From positions 248,001 to 312,000 of the forward strand of contig JBHGNT010000006.1 of the NCBI GenBank assembly GCA_043228905.1: a DNA stretch of 64,000 bases, in the 5' to 3' direction. The translations under genes were made by a program, and so were the position numbers. How positions within the stretch are numbered: position 1 is the stretch's first letter; every line of letters starts with the position of its first letter. The DNA comes from Azolla caroliniana. Taxonomy: Eukaryota > Polypodiophyta. Below, piece after piece: positions 52,070-64,000 of this stretch. Under the pieces are notes generated by a model. That model was not told the origin of the DNA. It saw only the letters and a list, made by a program, of their open reading frames with translations, and searched no databases.

Positions 52070-55000
52070 TCTTGATTTTTTAATTCTATATGATAGCTAG
52101 CGTTGTTAGCTTCGATTCGCATGTTTGTACACAAAAATCCGATGTCACACGATCCAGGTATGAACATTTTTATTTACCTACTAGCTCTTCTCAACTCACT
52201 CCTCAAATTTGGTAATTTCTTCATGTCTCTCGACCTAAGTTTCAAAATCTTGATTTTTTAATTCCATATCATAGCTAGCGTTGTTAGCTTCGATTCGCAT
52301 GTTTGAACACAAAAATCCCATAGCAAGCGAGCCAGGTATGAACATTTTTATTTACTCAAGGGCTCCTCTCAACTCACTCCTCAAATTTTGTAATTACGTC
52401 ATGTCTCTCGACCTGAGTTTCAAAATCTTGATTTTTTAATTCCATATCATAGCTAGCGTTGTTAGCTTCGATTCGCATATGTGTACTCAAAAATCCGATA
52501 TCACACGACCCAGGTATGAACATTTTAATTTACCTACTAGCTCTTCTCAACTCAGTCCTCAAATTTGGTAATTTCGTCATGTCTCTCGACCTGAGTTTCA
52601 AAATCTTGATTTTTTAATTCTATATGATAGCTAGCGTTGTTAGCTTCGATTCGCATGTTTGTACACAAAAATCCGATGTCACACGAACCAGGTATGAACA
52701 TTTTTATTTACCTACTAGCTCTTCTCAACTCACTCCTCAAATTTGGTAATTTCTTCATGTCTCTCGACCTGAGTTTCAAAATCTTGATTTTTTAATTCCA
52801 TATCATAGCTAGCGTTGTTAGCTTCGATTCGCATGTTTGAACACAAAAATCCGATAGCAAGCGAGCCAGGTATGAACATTTTTATTTACTCAAGGGCTCC
52901 TCTCAACTCACTCCTCAAATTTTGTAATTACGTCATGTCTCTCGACCTGAGTTTCAAAATCTTGATTTTTTAATTCCGTATCATAGCTAGCGTTGTTAGC
53001 TTCGATTCGCATGTTTGAACACAAAAATCCGATATCACACGAGCCAGGTATGAACATTTTAATTTACCTACTAGGTCTTCTCAACTCACTCCTCAAATTT
53101 GGTAATTTCTTCATGTCTCTCGACCTGAGTTTCAGAATCTTGATTTTTTAATTCCATATCATAGCTAGCGTTGTTAGCTTCGATCTGCATATTTGAACAC
53201 AAAAATCCGATATCACACGAGCCAGGTATGAAGATTTTAATTTACATACTAGCTCCTCTCAACTCACTCCTCAAATTTGGTAATTTCGTCATGTCTCTCG
53301 ACCTGAGTTTCAAAATCTTGATTTTTTAATTCCATATCATAGCTAGCGTTCTTAGCTTCGATTCGCATGTTTGAACACAAAAATCCGATATCACACGAGC
53401 CAGGTATGAACATTTTAATTTACCTACTAGCTCTTCTCAACTCACTCCTCAAATTTGGTAATTTCTTCATGTCTCTCGACCTGAGTTTCAGAATCTTGAT
53501 TTTTAAATTCCATATCATAGCTAGCGTTGTTAGCTTCGATTCGCATGTTTGAACACAAAAATCCGATATCACACGAGCCAGGTATGAACATTTTAATTTA
53601 CCTACTAGGTCTTCTCAACTCACTCCTCAAATTTGGTAATTTCTTCATGTCTCTCGACCTGAGTTTCAGAATCTTGATTTTTTAATTCCATATCATAGCT
53701 AGCGTTGTTAGCTTCGATTCGCATATTTGAACACAAAAATCCGATATCACACGAGCCAGGTATGAAGATTTTAATTTACATACTAGCTCCTCTCAACTCA
53801 CTCCTCAAATTTGGTAATTTCGTCATGTCTCTCGACCTGAGTTTCAAAATCTTGATTTTTTAATTCCATATCATAGCTAGCGTTCTTAGCTTCGATTCGC
53901 ATGTTTGAACACAAAAATCCGATATCACACGAGCCAGGTATGAACATTTTAATTTACCTACTAGCTCTTCTCAACTCACTCCTCAAATTTGGTAATTTCT
54001 TCATGTCTCTCGACATGAGTTTCAGAATCTTGATTTTTAAATTCCATATCATAGCTAGCGTTGTTAGCTTCGATTCGCATATTTGTACTCAAAAATCCGA
54101 TATCACACGAGCCAGGTATGAAGATTTTAATTTACATACTAGCTCCTCTCAACTCACTCCTCAAATTTGGTAATTTCGTCATGTCTCTCGACCTGAGTTT
54201 CAGAATCTTGATTTTTTAATTCTATATCATAGCTAGCGTTGTTAGCTTCGATTCGCATATTTGTACTCAAAAATCCGATATCACACGAGCCAGGTATGAA
54301 CATTTTAATTTACCTACTAGCTCTTCTCAACTCAATCCTCAAATTTGGTAATTTCGTCATGTCTCTCGACCTGAGTTTCAAAATCTTGATTTTTTAATTC
54401 CATATTATAGCTAGCGTTGTTAGCTTCGTTTCGCATGTTTGTACACAAAAATCCGATATCACACGAGCCAGGTATGAACATTTTAATTTACCAACTAGGT
54501 CTTCTCAACTCACTCCTCAAATTTGGTAATTTCTTCATGTCTCTCGACCTGAGTTTCAGAATCTTGATTTTTTAATTCCATATCATAGCTAGCGTTGTTA
54601 GCTTCGATTCGCATGTTTGAACACAAAAATCCGATATAACACGAGCCAGGTATGAACATTTTAATTTACCTACTCGCTCTTCTCAACTCACTCCTCAAAT
54701 TTGGTAATTTCTTCATGTCTCTCGACCTGAGTTTCAGAATCTTGATTTTTAAATTCCATATCATAGCTAGCGTTGTTAGCTTCGATTCGCATATTTGTAC
54801 TCAAAAATCCGATATCACACGAGCTAGGTATGAACATTTTAATTTACCTACTAGCTCCTCTCAACTCACTCCTCAAATTTGGTAATTTCGTCATGTCTCT
54901 CGACCTGAGTTTCAGAATCTTGATTTTTTAATTCTATATCATAGCTAGCGTTGTTAGCTTCGATTCGCATATTTGTACTCAAAAATCCGATATCACACGA

Positions 55001-57053
55001 GCCAGGTATGAACATTTTAATTTACCTACTAGCTCTTCTCAACTCAATCCTCAAATTTGGTAATTTCGTCATGTCTCTCGACCTGAGTTTCAAAATCTTG
55101 ATTTTTTAATTCCATATCATAGCTAGCGTTGTTAGCTTCGATTCGCATGTTTGAACACAAAAATCCGATATCACACGAGCCAGGTATGAACATTTTTATT
55201 TACTCAAGGGCTCCTCTCAACTCACTCCTCAAATTTGGTATTTTCTTCATGTCTCTCGACCTGAGTTTCAAAATCTTGATTTTTAAATTCCATATCATAG
55301 CTAGCGTTGTTAGCTTCGATTCGCATGTTTGAACACAAAAATCCGATATCACACGAGCCAGGTATGAACATTTTAATTTACCTACTAGCTCTTCTCAACT
55401 CAATCCTCAAATTTGGTAATTTCGTCATGTCTCTCGACCTGAGTTTCAAAATCTTGATTTTTTAATTCCATATCATAGCTAGCGTTGTTAGCTTCGATTC
55501 GCATGTTTGAACACAAAAATCCGATATCACACGAGCCAGGTATGAACATTTTTATTTACTCAAGGGCTCCTCTCAACTCAATCCTCAAATTTGGTAATTT
55601 CGTCATGTCTCTCGACCTGAGTTTCAAAATCTTGATTTTTTAATTCCATATCATAGCTAGCGTTGTTAGCTTCGATTCGCATATTTGTACTCAAAAATCC
55701 GATATCACACGACCCAGGTATGAACATTTTTATTTACCTACTAGCTCTTCTCAACTCAGTCCTCAAATTTGGTAATTTCGTCATGTCTCTCGACCTGAGT
55801 TTCAAAATCTTGATTTTTTAATTCTATATGATAGCTAGCGTTGTTAGCTTCGATTCGCATGTTTGTACACAAAAATCCGATGTCACACGAACCAGGTATG
55901 AACATTTTTATTTACCTACTAGCTCTTCTCAACTCACTCCTCAAATTTGGTAATTTCTTCATGTCTCTCGACCTGAGTTTCAAAATCTTGATTTTTTAAT
56001 TCCATATCATAGCTAGCGTTGTTAGCTTCGATTCGCATGTTTGAACACAAAAATCCGATATCACACGAGCCAGGTATGAACATTTTTATTTACTCAAGGG
56101 CTCCTCTCAACTCACTCCTCAAATTTTGTAATTACGTCATGTCTCTCGACCTGAGTTTCAAAATCTTGATTTTTTAATTGCATATCATAGCTAGCGTTGT
56201 TAGCTTCGATTCGCATATTTGTACTCAAAAATCCGATATCACACGACCCAGGTATGAACATTTTAATTTACCTACTAGCTCTTCTCAACTCAGTCCTCAA
56301 ATTTGGTAATTTCGTCATGTCTCTCGACCTGAGTTTCAAAATCTTGATTTTTTAATTCCATATCATAGCTAGCGTTGTTAGCTTCGATTCGCATGTTTGA
56401 ACACAAAAATCCGATAGCAAGCGAGCCAGGTATGAACATTTTTATTTACTCAAGGGCTCCTCTCAACTCACTCCTCAAATTTTGTAATTATGTCATGTCT
56501 CTCGACCTGAGTTTCAAAATCTTGATTTTTTAATTCCATATCATAGCTAGCGTTGTTAGCTTCGATTCGCATGTTTGAACACAAAAATCCGATATCACAC
56601 GAGCCAGGTATGAACATTTTTATTTACTCAAGGGCTCCTCTCAACTCAGTCCTCAAATTTGGTAATTTCGTCATGTCTCTCGACCTGAGTTTCAAAATCT
56701 TGATTTTTAAATTCCATATCATAGCTAGCGTTGTTAGCTTCGATTCGCATGTTTGAACACAAAAATCGGATAGCAAGCGAGCCAGGTATGAACATTTTTA
56801 TTTACTCAAGGGCTCCTCTCAACTCACTCCTCAAATTTTGTAATTACGTCATGTCTCTCGACCTGAGTTTCAAAATCTTGATTTTTTAATTCCATATCAT
56901 AGCTAGCGTTGTTAGCTTCGATTCGCATATTTGTACTCAAAAATCCGATATCACACGACCCAGGTATGAACATTTTAATTTACCTACTAGCTCTTCTCAA
57001 CTCACTCCTCAAATTTGGTAATTTCGTCATGTCTGTCGACCTGAGTTTCAAAA
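52070..57053 (+). repeat. 28-monomer (4984-bp) higher-order unit
   Basis: It repeats at +4984 (28 x 178) in the following unit. Anchors: cgatcca at about 52150 and 57134, gatagcaagcg at 52853 and 57837, open-frame starts at 53901 and 58885, and gctaggtatg near 54823 and 59807. The left edge lies near 52070, where cagaatc here meets caaaatc in the copy. Confidence 0.83.
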
Positions 57054-60000
57054 TCTTGATTTTTTAATTCTATATGATAGCTAGCGTTGTTAGCTTCGAT
57101 TCGCATGTTTGTACACAAAAATCCGATGTCACACGATCCAGGTATGAACATTTTTATTTACCTACTAGCTCTTCTCAACTCACTCCTCAAATTTGGTAAT
57201 TTCTTCATGTCTCTCGACCTGAGTTTCAAAATCTTGATTTTTTAATTCCATATCATAGCTAGCGTTGTTAGCTTCGATTCGCATGTTTGAACACAAAAAT
57301 CCGATAGCAAGCGAGCCAGGTATGAACATTTTTATTTACTCAAGGGCTCCTCTCAACTCACTCCTCAAATTTTGTAATTACGTCATGTCTCTCGACCTGA
57401 GTTTCAAAATCTTGATTTTTTAATTCCATATCATAGCTAGCGTTGTTAGCTTCGATTCGCATATGTGTACTCAAAAATCCGATATCACACGACCCAGGTA
57501 TGAACATTTTAATTTACCTACTAGCTCTTCTCAACTCAGTCCTCAAATTTGGTAATTTCGTCATGTCTCTAGACCTGAGTTTCAAAATCTTGATTTTTTA
57601 ATTCTATATGATAGCTAGCGTTGTTAGCTTCGATTCGCATGTTTGTACACAAAAATCCGATGTCACACGAACCAGGTATGAACATTTTTATTTACCTACT
57701 AGCTCTTCTCAACTCACTCCTCAAATTTGGTAATTTCTTCATGTCTCTCGACCTGAGTTTCAAAATCTTGATTTTTTAATTCCATATCATAGCTAGCGTT
57801 GTTAGCTTCGATTCGCATGTTTGAACACAAAAATCCGATAGCAAGCGAGCCAGGTATGAACATTTTTATTTACTCAAGGGCTCCTCTCAACTCACTCCTC
57901 AAATTTTGTAATTACGTCATGTCTCTCGACCTGAGTTTCAAAATCTTGATTTTTTAATTCCGTATCATAGCTAGCGTTGTTAGCTTCGATTCGCATGTTT
58001 GAACACAAAAATCCGATATCACACGAGCCAGGTATCAACATTTTTATTTACTCAAGGGCTCCTCTCAACTCACTCCTCAAATTTGGTAATTACGTCATGT
58101 CTCTCGAGCTGAGTTTCAAAATCTTGATTTTTAAATTCCATATCATAGCTAGCGTTGTTAGCTTCGATTCGCATGTTTGAATACAAAAATCCGATGTCAC
58201 ACGAGCCAGGTATGAACATTTTTATTTACTCAAGGGCTCCTCTCAACTCACTCCTCAAATTTGGTAATTTCGTCATGTCTCTCGACCTGAGTTTCAAAAT
58301 CTTGATTTTTTAATTCCATATCATAGCTAGCGTTGTTAGCTTCGTTTCGCATATTTGTACACAAAAATCCGATATCACACGAGCCAGGTATGAACATTTT
58401 AATTTACCTACTAGCTCTTCTCAACTCACTCCTCAAATTTCGTAATTACGTCATGTCTCTCGACCTGAGTTTCAAAATCTTGATTTTTTAATTCCATATC
58501 ATAGCTAGCGTTCTTAGCTTCGATTCGCATGTTTGAACACAAAAATCCGATATCACACGAGCCAGGTATGAACATTTTAATTTACCTACTAGGTCTTCTC
58601 AACTCACTCCTCAAATTTGGTAATTTCTTCATGTCTCTCGACCTGAGTTTCAGAATCTTGATTTTTTAATTCCATATCATAGCTAGCGTTGTTAGCTTCG
58701 ATTCGCATATTTGAACACAAAAATCCGATATCACACGAGCCAGGTATGAAGATTTTAATTTACATACTAGCTCCTCTCAACTCACTCCTCAAATTTGGTA
58801 ATTTCGTCATGTCTCTCGACCTGAGTTTCAAAATCTTGATTTTTTAATTCCATATCATAGCTAGCGTTCTTAGCTTCGATTCGCATGTTTGAACACAAAA
58901 ATCCGATATCACACGAGCCAGGTATGAACATTTTAATTTACCTACTATCTCTTCTCAACTCACTCCTCAAATTTGGTAATTTCTTCATGTCTCTCGACCT
59001 GAGTTTCAGAATCTTGATTTTTAAATTCCATATCATAGCTAGCGTTGTTAGCTTCGATTCGCATATTTGTACTCAAAAATCCGATATCACACGAGCCAGG
59101 TATGAAGATTTTAATTTACATACTAGCTCCTCTCAACTCACTCCTCAAATTTGGTAATTTCGTCATGTCTCTCGACCTGAGTTTCAGAATCTTGATTTTT
59201 TAATTCTATAACATAGCTAGCGTTGTTAGCTTCGATTCGCATATTTGTACTCAAAAATCCGATATCACACGAGCCAGGTATGAACATTTTAATTTACCTA
59301 CTAGCTCTTCTCAACTCAATCCTCAAATTTGGTAATTTCGTCATGTCTCTCGACCTGAGTTTCAAAATCTTGATTTTTTAATTCCATATTATAGCTAGCG
59401 TTGTTAGCTTCGTTTCGCATGTTTGTACACAAAAATCCGATATCACACGAGCCAGGTATGAACATTTTAATTTACCTACTAGGTCTTCTCAACTCACTCC
59501 TCAAATTTGGTAATTTCTTCATGTCTCTCGACCTGAGTTTCAGAATCTTGATTTTTTAATTCCATATCATAGCTAGCGTTGTTAGCTTCGATTCGCATGT
59601 TTGAACACAAAAATCCGATATAACACGAGCCAGGTATGAACATTTTAATTTACCTACTCGCTCTTCTCAACTCACTCCTCAAATTTGGTAATTTCTTCAT
59701 GTCTCTCGACCTGAGTTTCAGAATCTTGATTTTTAAATTCCATATCATAGCTAGCGTTGTTAGCTTCGATTCGCATATTTGTACTCAAAAATCCGATATC
59801 ACACGAGCTAGGTATGAAGATTTTAATTTACCTACTAGCTCCTCTCAACTCACTCCTCAAATTTGGTAATTTCGTCATGTCTCTCGACCTGAGTTTCAGA
59901 ATCTTGATTTTTTAATTCTATATCATAGCTAGCGTTGTTAGCTTCGATTCGCATATTTGTACTCAAAAATCCGATATCACACGAGCCAGGTATGAACATT

Positions 60001-61855
60001 TTAATTTACCTACTAGCTCTTCTCAACTCAATCCTCAAATTTGGTAATTTCGTCATGTCTCTCGACCTGAGTTTCAAAATCTTGATTTTTTAATTCCATA
60101 TCATAGCTAGCGTTGTTAGCTTCGATTCGCATGTTTGAACACAAAAATCCGATATCACACGAGCCAGGTATGAACATTTTTATTTACTCAAGGGCTCCTC
60201 TCAACTCACTCCTCAAATTTGGTATTTTCTTCATGTCTCTCGACCTGAGTTTCAAAATCTTGATTTTTAAATTCCATATCATAGCTAGCGTTGTTAGCTT
60301 CGATTCGCATGTTTGAACACAAAAATCCGATATCACACGAGCCAGGTATGAACATTTTAATTTACCTACTAGCTCTTCTCAACTCAATCCTCAAATTTGG
60401 TAATTTCGTCATGTCTCTCGACCTGAGTTTCAAAATCTTGATTTTTTAATTCCATATCATAGCTAGCGTTGTTAGCTTCGATTCGCATGTTTGAACACAA
60501 AAATCCGATATCACACGAGCCAGGTATGAACATTTTTATTTACTCAAGGGCTCCTCTCAACTCAGTCCTCAAATTTGGTAATTTCGTCATGTCTCTCGAC
60601 CTGAGTTTCAAAATCTTGATTTTTTAATTCCATATCATAGCTAGCGTTGTTAGCTTCGATTCGCATATTTGTACTCAAAAATCCGATATCACACGACCCA
60701 GGTAGGAACATTTTAATTTACCTACTAGCTCTTCTCAACTCAGTCCTCAAATTTGGTAATTTCGTCATGTCTCTCGACCTGAGTTTCAAAATCTTGATTT
60801 TTTAATTCTAGATGATAGCTAGCGTTGTTAGCTTCGATTCGCATGTTTGTACACAAAAATCCGATGTCACACGAACCAGGTATGATCATTTTTATTTACC
60901 TACTAGCTCTTCTCAACTCACTCCTCAAATTTGGTAATTTCTTCATGTCTCTCGACCTGAGTTTCAAAATCTTGATTTTTTAATTCCATATCATAGCTAG
61001 CGTTGTTAGCTTCGATTCGCATGTTTGAACACAAAAATCCGATATCACACGAGCCAGGTATGAACATTTTTATTTACTCAAGGGCTCCTCTCAACTCACT
61101 CCTCAAATTTTGTAATTACGTCATGTCTCTCGACCTGAGTTTCAAAATCTTGATTTTTTAATTCTATATCATAGCTAGCGTTGTTAGCTTCGATTCGCAT
61201 ATTTGTACTCAAAAATCCGATATCACACGACCCAGGTATGAACATTTTAATTTACCTACTAGCTCTTCTCAACTCAGTCCTCAAATTTGGTAATTTCGTC
61301 ATGTCTCTCGACCTGAGTTTCAAAATCTTGATTTTTTAATTCCATATCATAGCTAGCGTTGTTAGCTTCGATTCGCATGTTTGAACACAAAAATCCGATA
61401 TCACACGAGCCAGGTATGAACATTTTTATTTACTCAAGGGCTCCTCTCAACTCACTCCTCAAATTTTGTAATTACGTCATGTCTCTCGACCTGAGTTTCA
61501 AAATCTTGATTTTTTAATTCCATATCATAGCTAGCGTTGTTAGCTTCGATTCGCATGTTTGAACACAAAAATCCGATATCACACGAGCCAGGTATGAACA
61601 TTTTTATTTACTCAAGGGCTCCTCTCAACTCACTCCTCAAATTTTGTAATTACGTCATGTCTCTCGACCTGAGTTTCAAAAACTTGATTTTTTAATTCCA
61701 TATCATAGCTAGCGTTGTTAGCTTCGATTCGCATATTTGTACTCAAAAATCCGATATCACACGACCCAGGTATGAACATTTTAATTTACCTACTAGCTCT
61801 TCTCAACTCACTCCTCAAATTTGGTAATTTCGTCATGTCTGTCGACCTGAGTTTC
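57054..61855 (+). repeat. Second copy of the higher-order unit, one monomer shorter
   Basis: This is the copy of 52070-57053. It matches at +4984 as far as about 61 kb; by gtctgtcgac at 61837 the offset from 57031 has fallen to 4806 (27 x 178). The first copy has three actcaaggg monomers between its last two gtactc-cgaccc monomers; this copy has two. Many single-base differences appear after 60.5 kb. Confidence 0.82.
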
Positions 61856-61882
61856 AAAATCTTGATTTTTTAATTCTATATG
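61320..61882 (+). repeat. Short series repeated at the right end of the window
   Basis: Two actcaaggg monomers, the second with caaaaacttg, are followed by a gtactc-cgaccc monomer with gtctgtcgac. This series recurs at 63425-63987, offset 2105, which is 12 x 178 minus the 31-bp loss at 62.7 kb. It suggests another higher-order period running off the window end. Confidence 0.78.
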
Positions 61883-62593
61883 ATAGCTAGCGTTGTTAGC
61901 TTCGATTCGCATGTTTGTACACAAAAATCCGATGTCACACGATCCAGGTATGAACATTTTTATTTACCTACTAGCTCTTCTCAACTCACTCCTCAAATTT
62001 TGTAATTTCTTCATGTCTCTCGACCTGAGTTTCAAAATCTTGATTTTTAAATTCCATATCATAGCTAGCGTTGTTAGCTTCGATTCGCATGTTTGAACAC
62101 AAAAATCCGATATCACACGAGCCAGGTATGAACATTTTTATTTACTCAAGGGCTCCTCTCAACTCACTCCTCAAATTTTGTAATTACGTCATGTCTCTCG
62201 ACCTGAGTTTCAAAATCTTGATTTTTTAATTCCATATCATAGCTAGCGTTGTTAGCTTCGATTCGCATATTTGTACTCAAAAATCCGATATCACACGAGC
62301 CAGGTATGAACATTTTAATTTACCTACTAGCTCTTCTCAACTCACTCCTCAAATTTCGTAATTACGTCATGTCTCTCGACCTGAGTTTCAGAATCTTGAT
62401 TTTTTAATTCCATATCATAGCTAGCGTTGTTAGCTTCGATTCGCATGTTTGAACACAAAAATCCGATATCACACGAGCCAGGTATGAACATTTTAATTTA
62501 CCTACTAGCTCTTCTCAACTCAATCCTCAAATTTGGTAATTTCGTCATGTCTCTTGACCTGAGTTTCAAAATCTTGATTTTTTAATTCCATAT

Positions 62594-62740
62594 CATAGCT
62601 AGCGTTGTTAGCTTCGATTCGCATGTTTGAACACAAAAATCCGATATCACACGAGCCAGGTATGAACATTTTAATTTACCTACTAGCTCTTCTCAACTCA
62701 ATCCTCAAATTTTCAAAATCTTGATTTTTTAATTCCATAT
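62594..62740 (+). repeat. 147-bp monomer with 31-bp internal deletion
   Basis: The sequence runs atcctcaaattttcaaaatc at 62701-62720, joining monomer position about 119 to about 151. The missing 31 bases include the conserved catgtctctcgacctgag stretch and half of the aaatt-aattt dyad. Two t bases are shared at the two ends, consistent with slippage or microhomology joining. It is the only deletion larger than one base detected. Confidence 0.95.
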
Positions 62741-63424
62741 CATAGCTAGCGTTGTTAGCTTTGATTCGCATATTTGTACTCAAAAATCCGATATCACACG
62801 AGCCAGGTATGAAGATTTTAATTTACCTACTAGCTCCTCTCAACTCAATCCTCAAATTCGGTAATTTCGTCATGTCTCTCGACCTGAGTTTCAAAATCTT
62901 GATTTTTTAATTCCATATCATAGCTAGCGTTGTTAGCTTCGATTCGCATGTTTGAACACAAAAATCCGATATCACACGAGCCAGGTATGAACATTTTTAT
63001 TTACTCAAGGGCTCCTCTCAACTCACTCCTCAAATTTGGTAATTTCTTCATGTCTCTCGACCTGAGTTTCAAAATCTTGATTTTTAAATTCCATATCATA
63101 GCTAGCGTTGTTAGCTTCGATTCGCATGTTTGAACACAAAAATCCGATATCACACGAGCCAGGTATGAACATTTTAATTTACCTACTAGCTCTTCTCAAC
63201 TCCATCCTCAAATTTGGTAATTTCGTCATGTCTCTCGACCTGAGTTTCAAAATCTTGATTTTTTAATTCCATATCATAGCTAGCGTTGTTAGCTTCGATT
63301 CGCATGTTTGAACACAAAAATCCGATATCACACGAGCCAGGTATGAACATTTTTATTTACTCAAGGGCTCCTCTCAACTCACTCATCAAATTTTGTAATT
63401 ATGTCATGTCTCTCGACCTGAGTT

Positions 63425-63987
63425 TCAAAATCTTGATTTTTTAATTCCATATCATAGCTAGCGTTGTTAGCTTCGATTCGCATGTTTGAACACAAAAATC
63501 CGATATCACACGAGCCAGGTATGAACATTTTTATTTACTCAAGGGCTCCTCTCAACTCACTCCTCAAATTTTGTAATTACGTCATGTCTCTCGACCTGAG
63601 TTTCAAAATCTTGATTTTTTAATTCCATATCATAGCTAGCGTTGTTAGCTTCGATTCGCATGTTTGAACACAAAAATCCGATATCACACGAGCCAGGTAT
63701 GAACATTTTTATTTACTCAAGGGCTCCTCTCAACTCACTCCTCAAATTTTGTAATTACGTCATGTCTCTCGACCTGAGTTTCAAAAACTTGATTTTTTAA
63801 TTCCATATCATAGCTAGCGTTGTTAGCTTCGATTCGCATATTTGTACTCAAAAATCCGATATCACACGACCCAGGTATGAACATTTTAATTTACCTACTA
63901 GCTCTTCTCAACTCACTCCTCAAATTTGGTAATTTCGTCATGTCTGTCGACCTGAGTTTCAAAATCTTGATTTTTTAATTCTATATG
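63425..63987 (+). repeat. Second copy of the right-end series
   Basis: This is the partner of 61320-61882 and shares caaaaacttg near 63783 and gtctgtcgac at 63942. The upstream series at 60113 likewise recurs at 62930. Confidence 0.78.
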
Positions 63988-64000
63988 ATAGCTAGCGTTG

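Larger units (their letters stand above)
1..64000 (+). repeat. 178-bp tandem satellite array filling the window
   Basis: Seen: catagctagc or its gatagctagc form recurs every 178 bp from 124 to 63987, always on the + strand, with no unique DNA between copies. A partial unit lies at each end (1-123 and 63987-64000), so the array continues beyond the window both ways. Phase arithmetic gives about 360 monomers. Consensus composition is A 50, T 64, C 40, G 24 (36% G+C). Known: arrays of 150-180 bp monomers with higher-order duplications are typical of centromeres and pericentromeric heterochromatin in many plants and animals. Inferred: this is such an array. I do not recognise the monomer as a named family, and it does not resemble the Arabidopsis 178-bp centromere repeat as I know it. 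No gene, RNA gene or mobile element was found in any part, so this entry also covers all gene-free stretches. Confidence 0.98.

Noticed and set aside
1-64000. CRISPR array
   Set aside because: Repeats abut with no unique spacers, the unit is 178 bp, and there are no cas genes.
1-64000. Known 178-180 bp Arabidopsis centromere repeat
   Set aside because: The length matches but the monomer sequence does not resemble it as I know it. Species assignment is left open.
1-64000. Transposable elements, rRNA or tRNA genes, or telomere repeats inside the array
   Set aside because: The 178-bp phase is unbroken across the window apart from single-base indels and one 31-bp deletion, leaving no room for an insertion.
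1-64000. A half-size (about 89 bp) sub-repeat making up the monomer
   Set aside because: A few loosely similar stretches exist, such as ttcgcatgt and ttcgtcatgt about 100 bp apart, but the similarity does not extend and is at chance level for A/T-rich DNA.
1-64000. Inverted monomers or orientation switches
   Set aside because: All catagctagc-type junctions are on the + strand at the expected phase; no reversed unit was seen.

Overview
The whole 64 kb window is one uninterrupted satellite DNA array. It holds about 360 head-to-tail copies of a 178-bp monomer, all in the same orientation. I see no gene, RNA gene, transposon, telomere repeat or unique spacer anywhere in it. Taking the conserved catagctagc as monomer position 1, the consensus is 36% G+C (A 50, T 64, C 40, G 24). 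The listed strand is pyrimidine-rich throughout, and each monomer carries seven CpG. The monomer length, lack of interruption and layered higher-order duplications fit a eukaryotic centromeric or pericentromeric satellite. A plant is the most natural guess from the 150-180 bp unit size, but I do not recognise the family and the sequence does not settle the lineage or prove centromere function.

Monomers differ mainly by a limited set of recurring alleles at fixed sites. Examples are positions 36-41 (gaacac, gtacac, gtactc or gaatac), 50-54 (gatat, gatgt, aatgt or ggtat), 62, 73-74, 80, an 87-97 cassette, 106-109, 120-121, 127-129, 154 and 168-169. Their order acts as a barcode that shows which stretches were copied from which. 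Length is nearly fixed: only eleven monomers depart from 178 bp (nine of 177, one of 179, one of 147).

Layout. At 1-24 kb lies an older-looking mosaic with short duplications: a 7-monomer shift at 1.85-4.08 kb, a 16-monomer tandem duplication at 4.0-9.8 kb, and 13-, 15- and 3-monomer shifts at 11.5-14.7, 14.7-18.1 and 21.5-22.4 kb. At 24-30 kb is a block of about 34 monomers that reappears almost unchanged at 45.7-51.7 kb. At 30-34.6 kb are stretches that recur at 53.5-60 kb. At 34.6-45.3 kb is a near-perfect tandem duplication of a 5339-bp, 30-monomer unit. At 52.1-61.9 kb is a 28-monomer unit followed by a 27-monomer version of itself, and a further partial repeat runs to the window end.

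There is no gene-level system here. What can be read is the record of repeated unequal exchange and conversion, plus a conserved monomer core with three short dyads that may matter for chromatin or protein binding. The short open frames are by-products of the repeat and are not annotated as genes.
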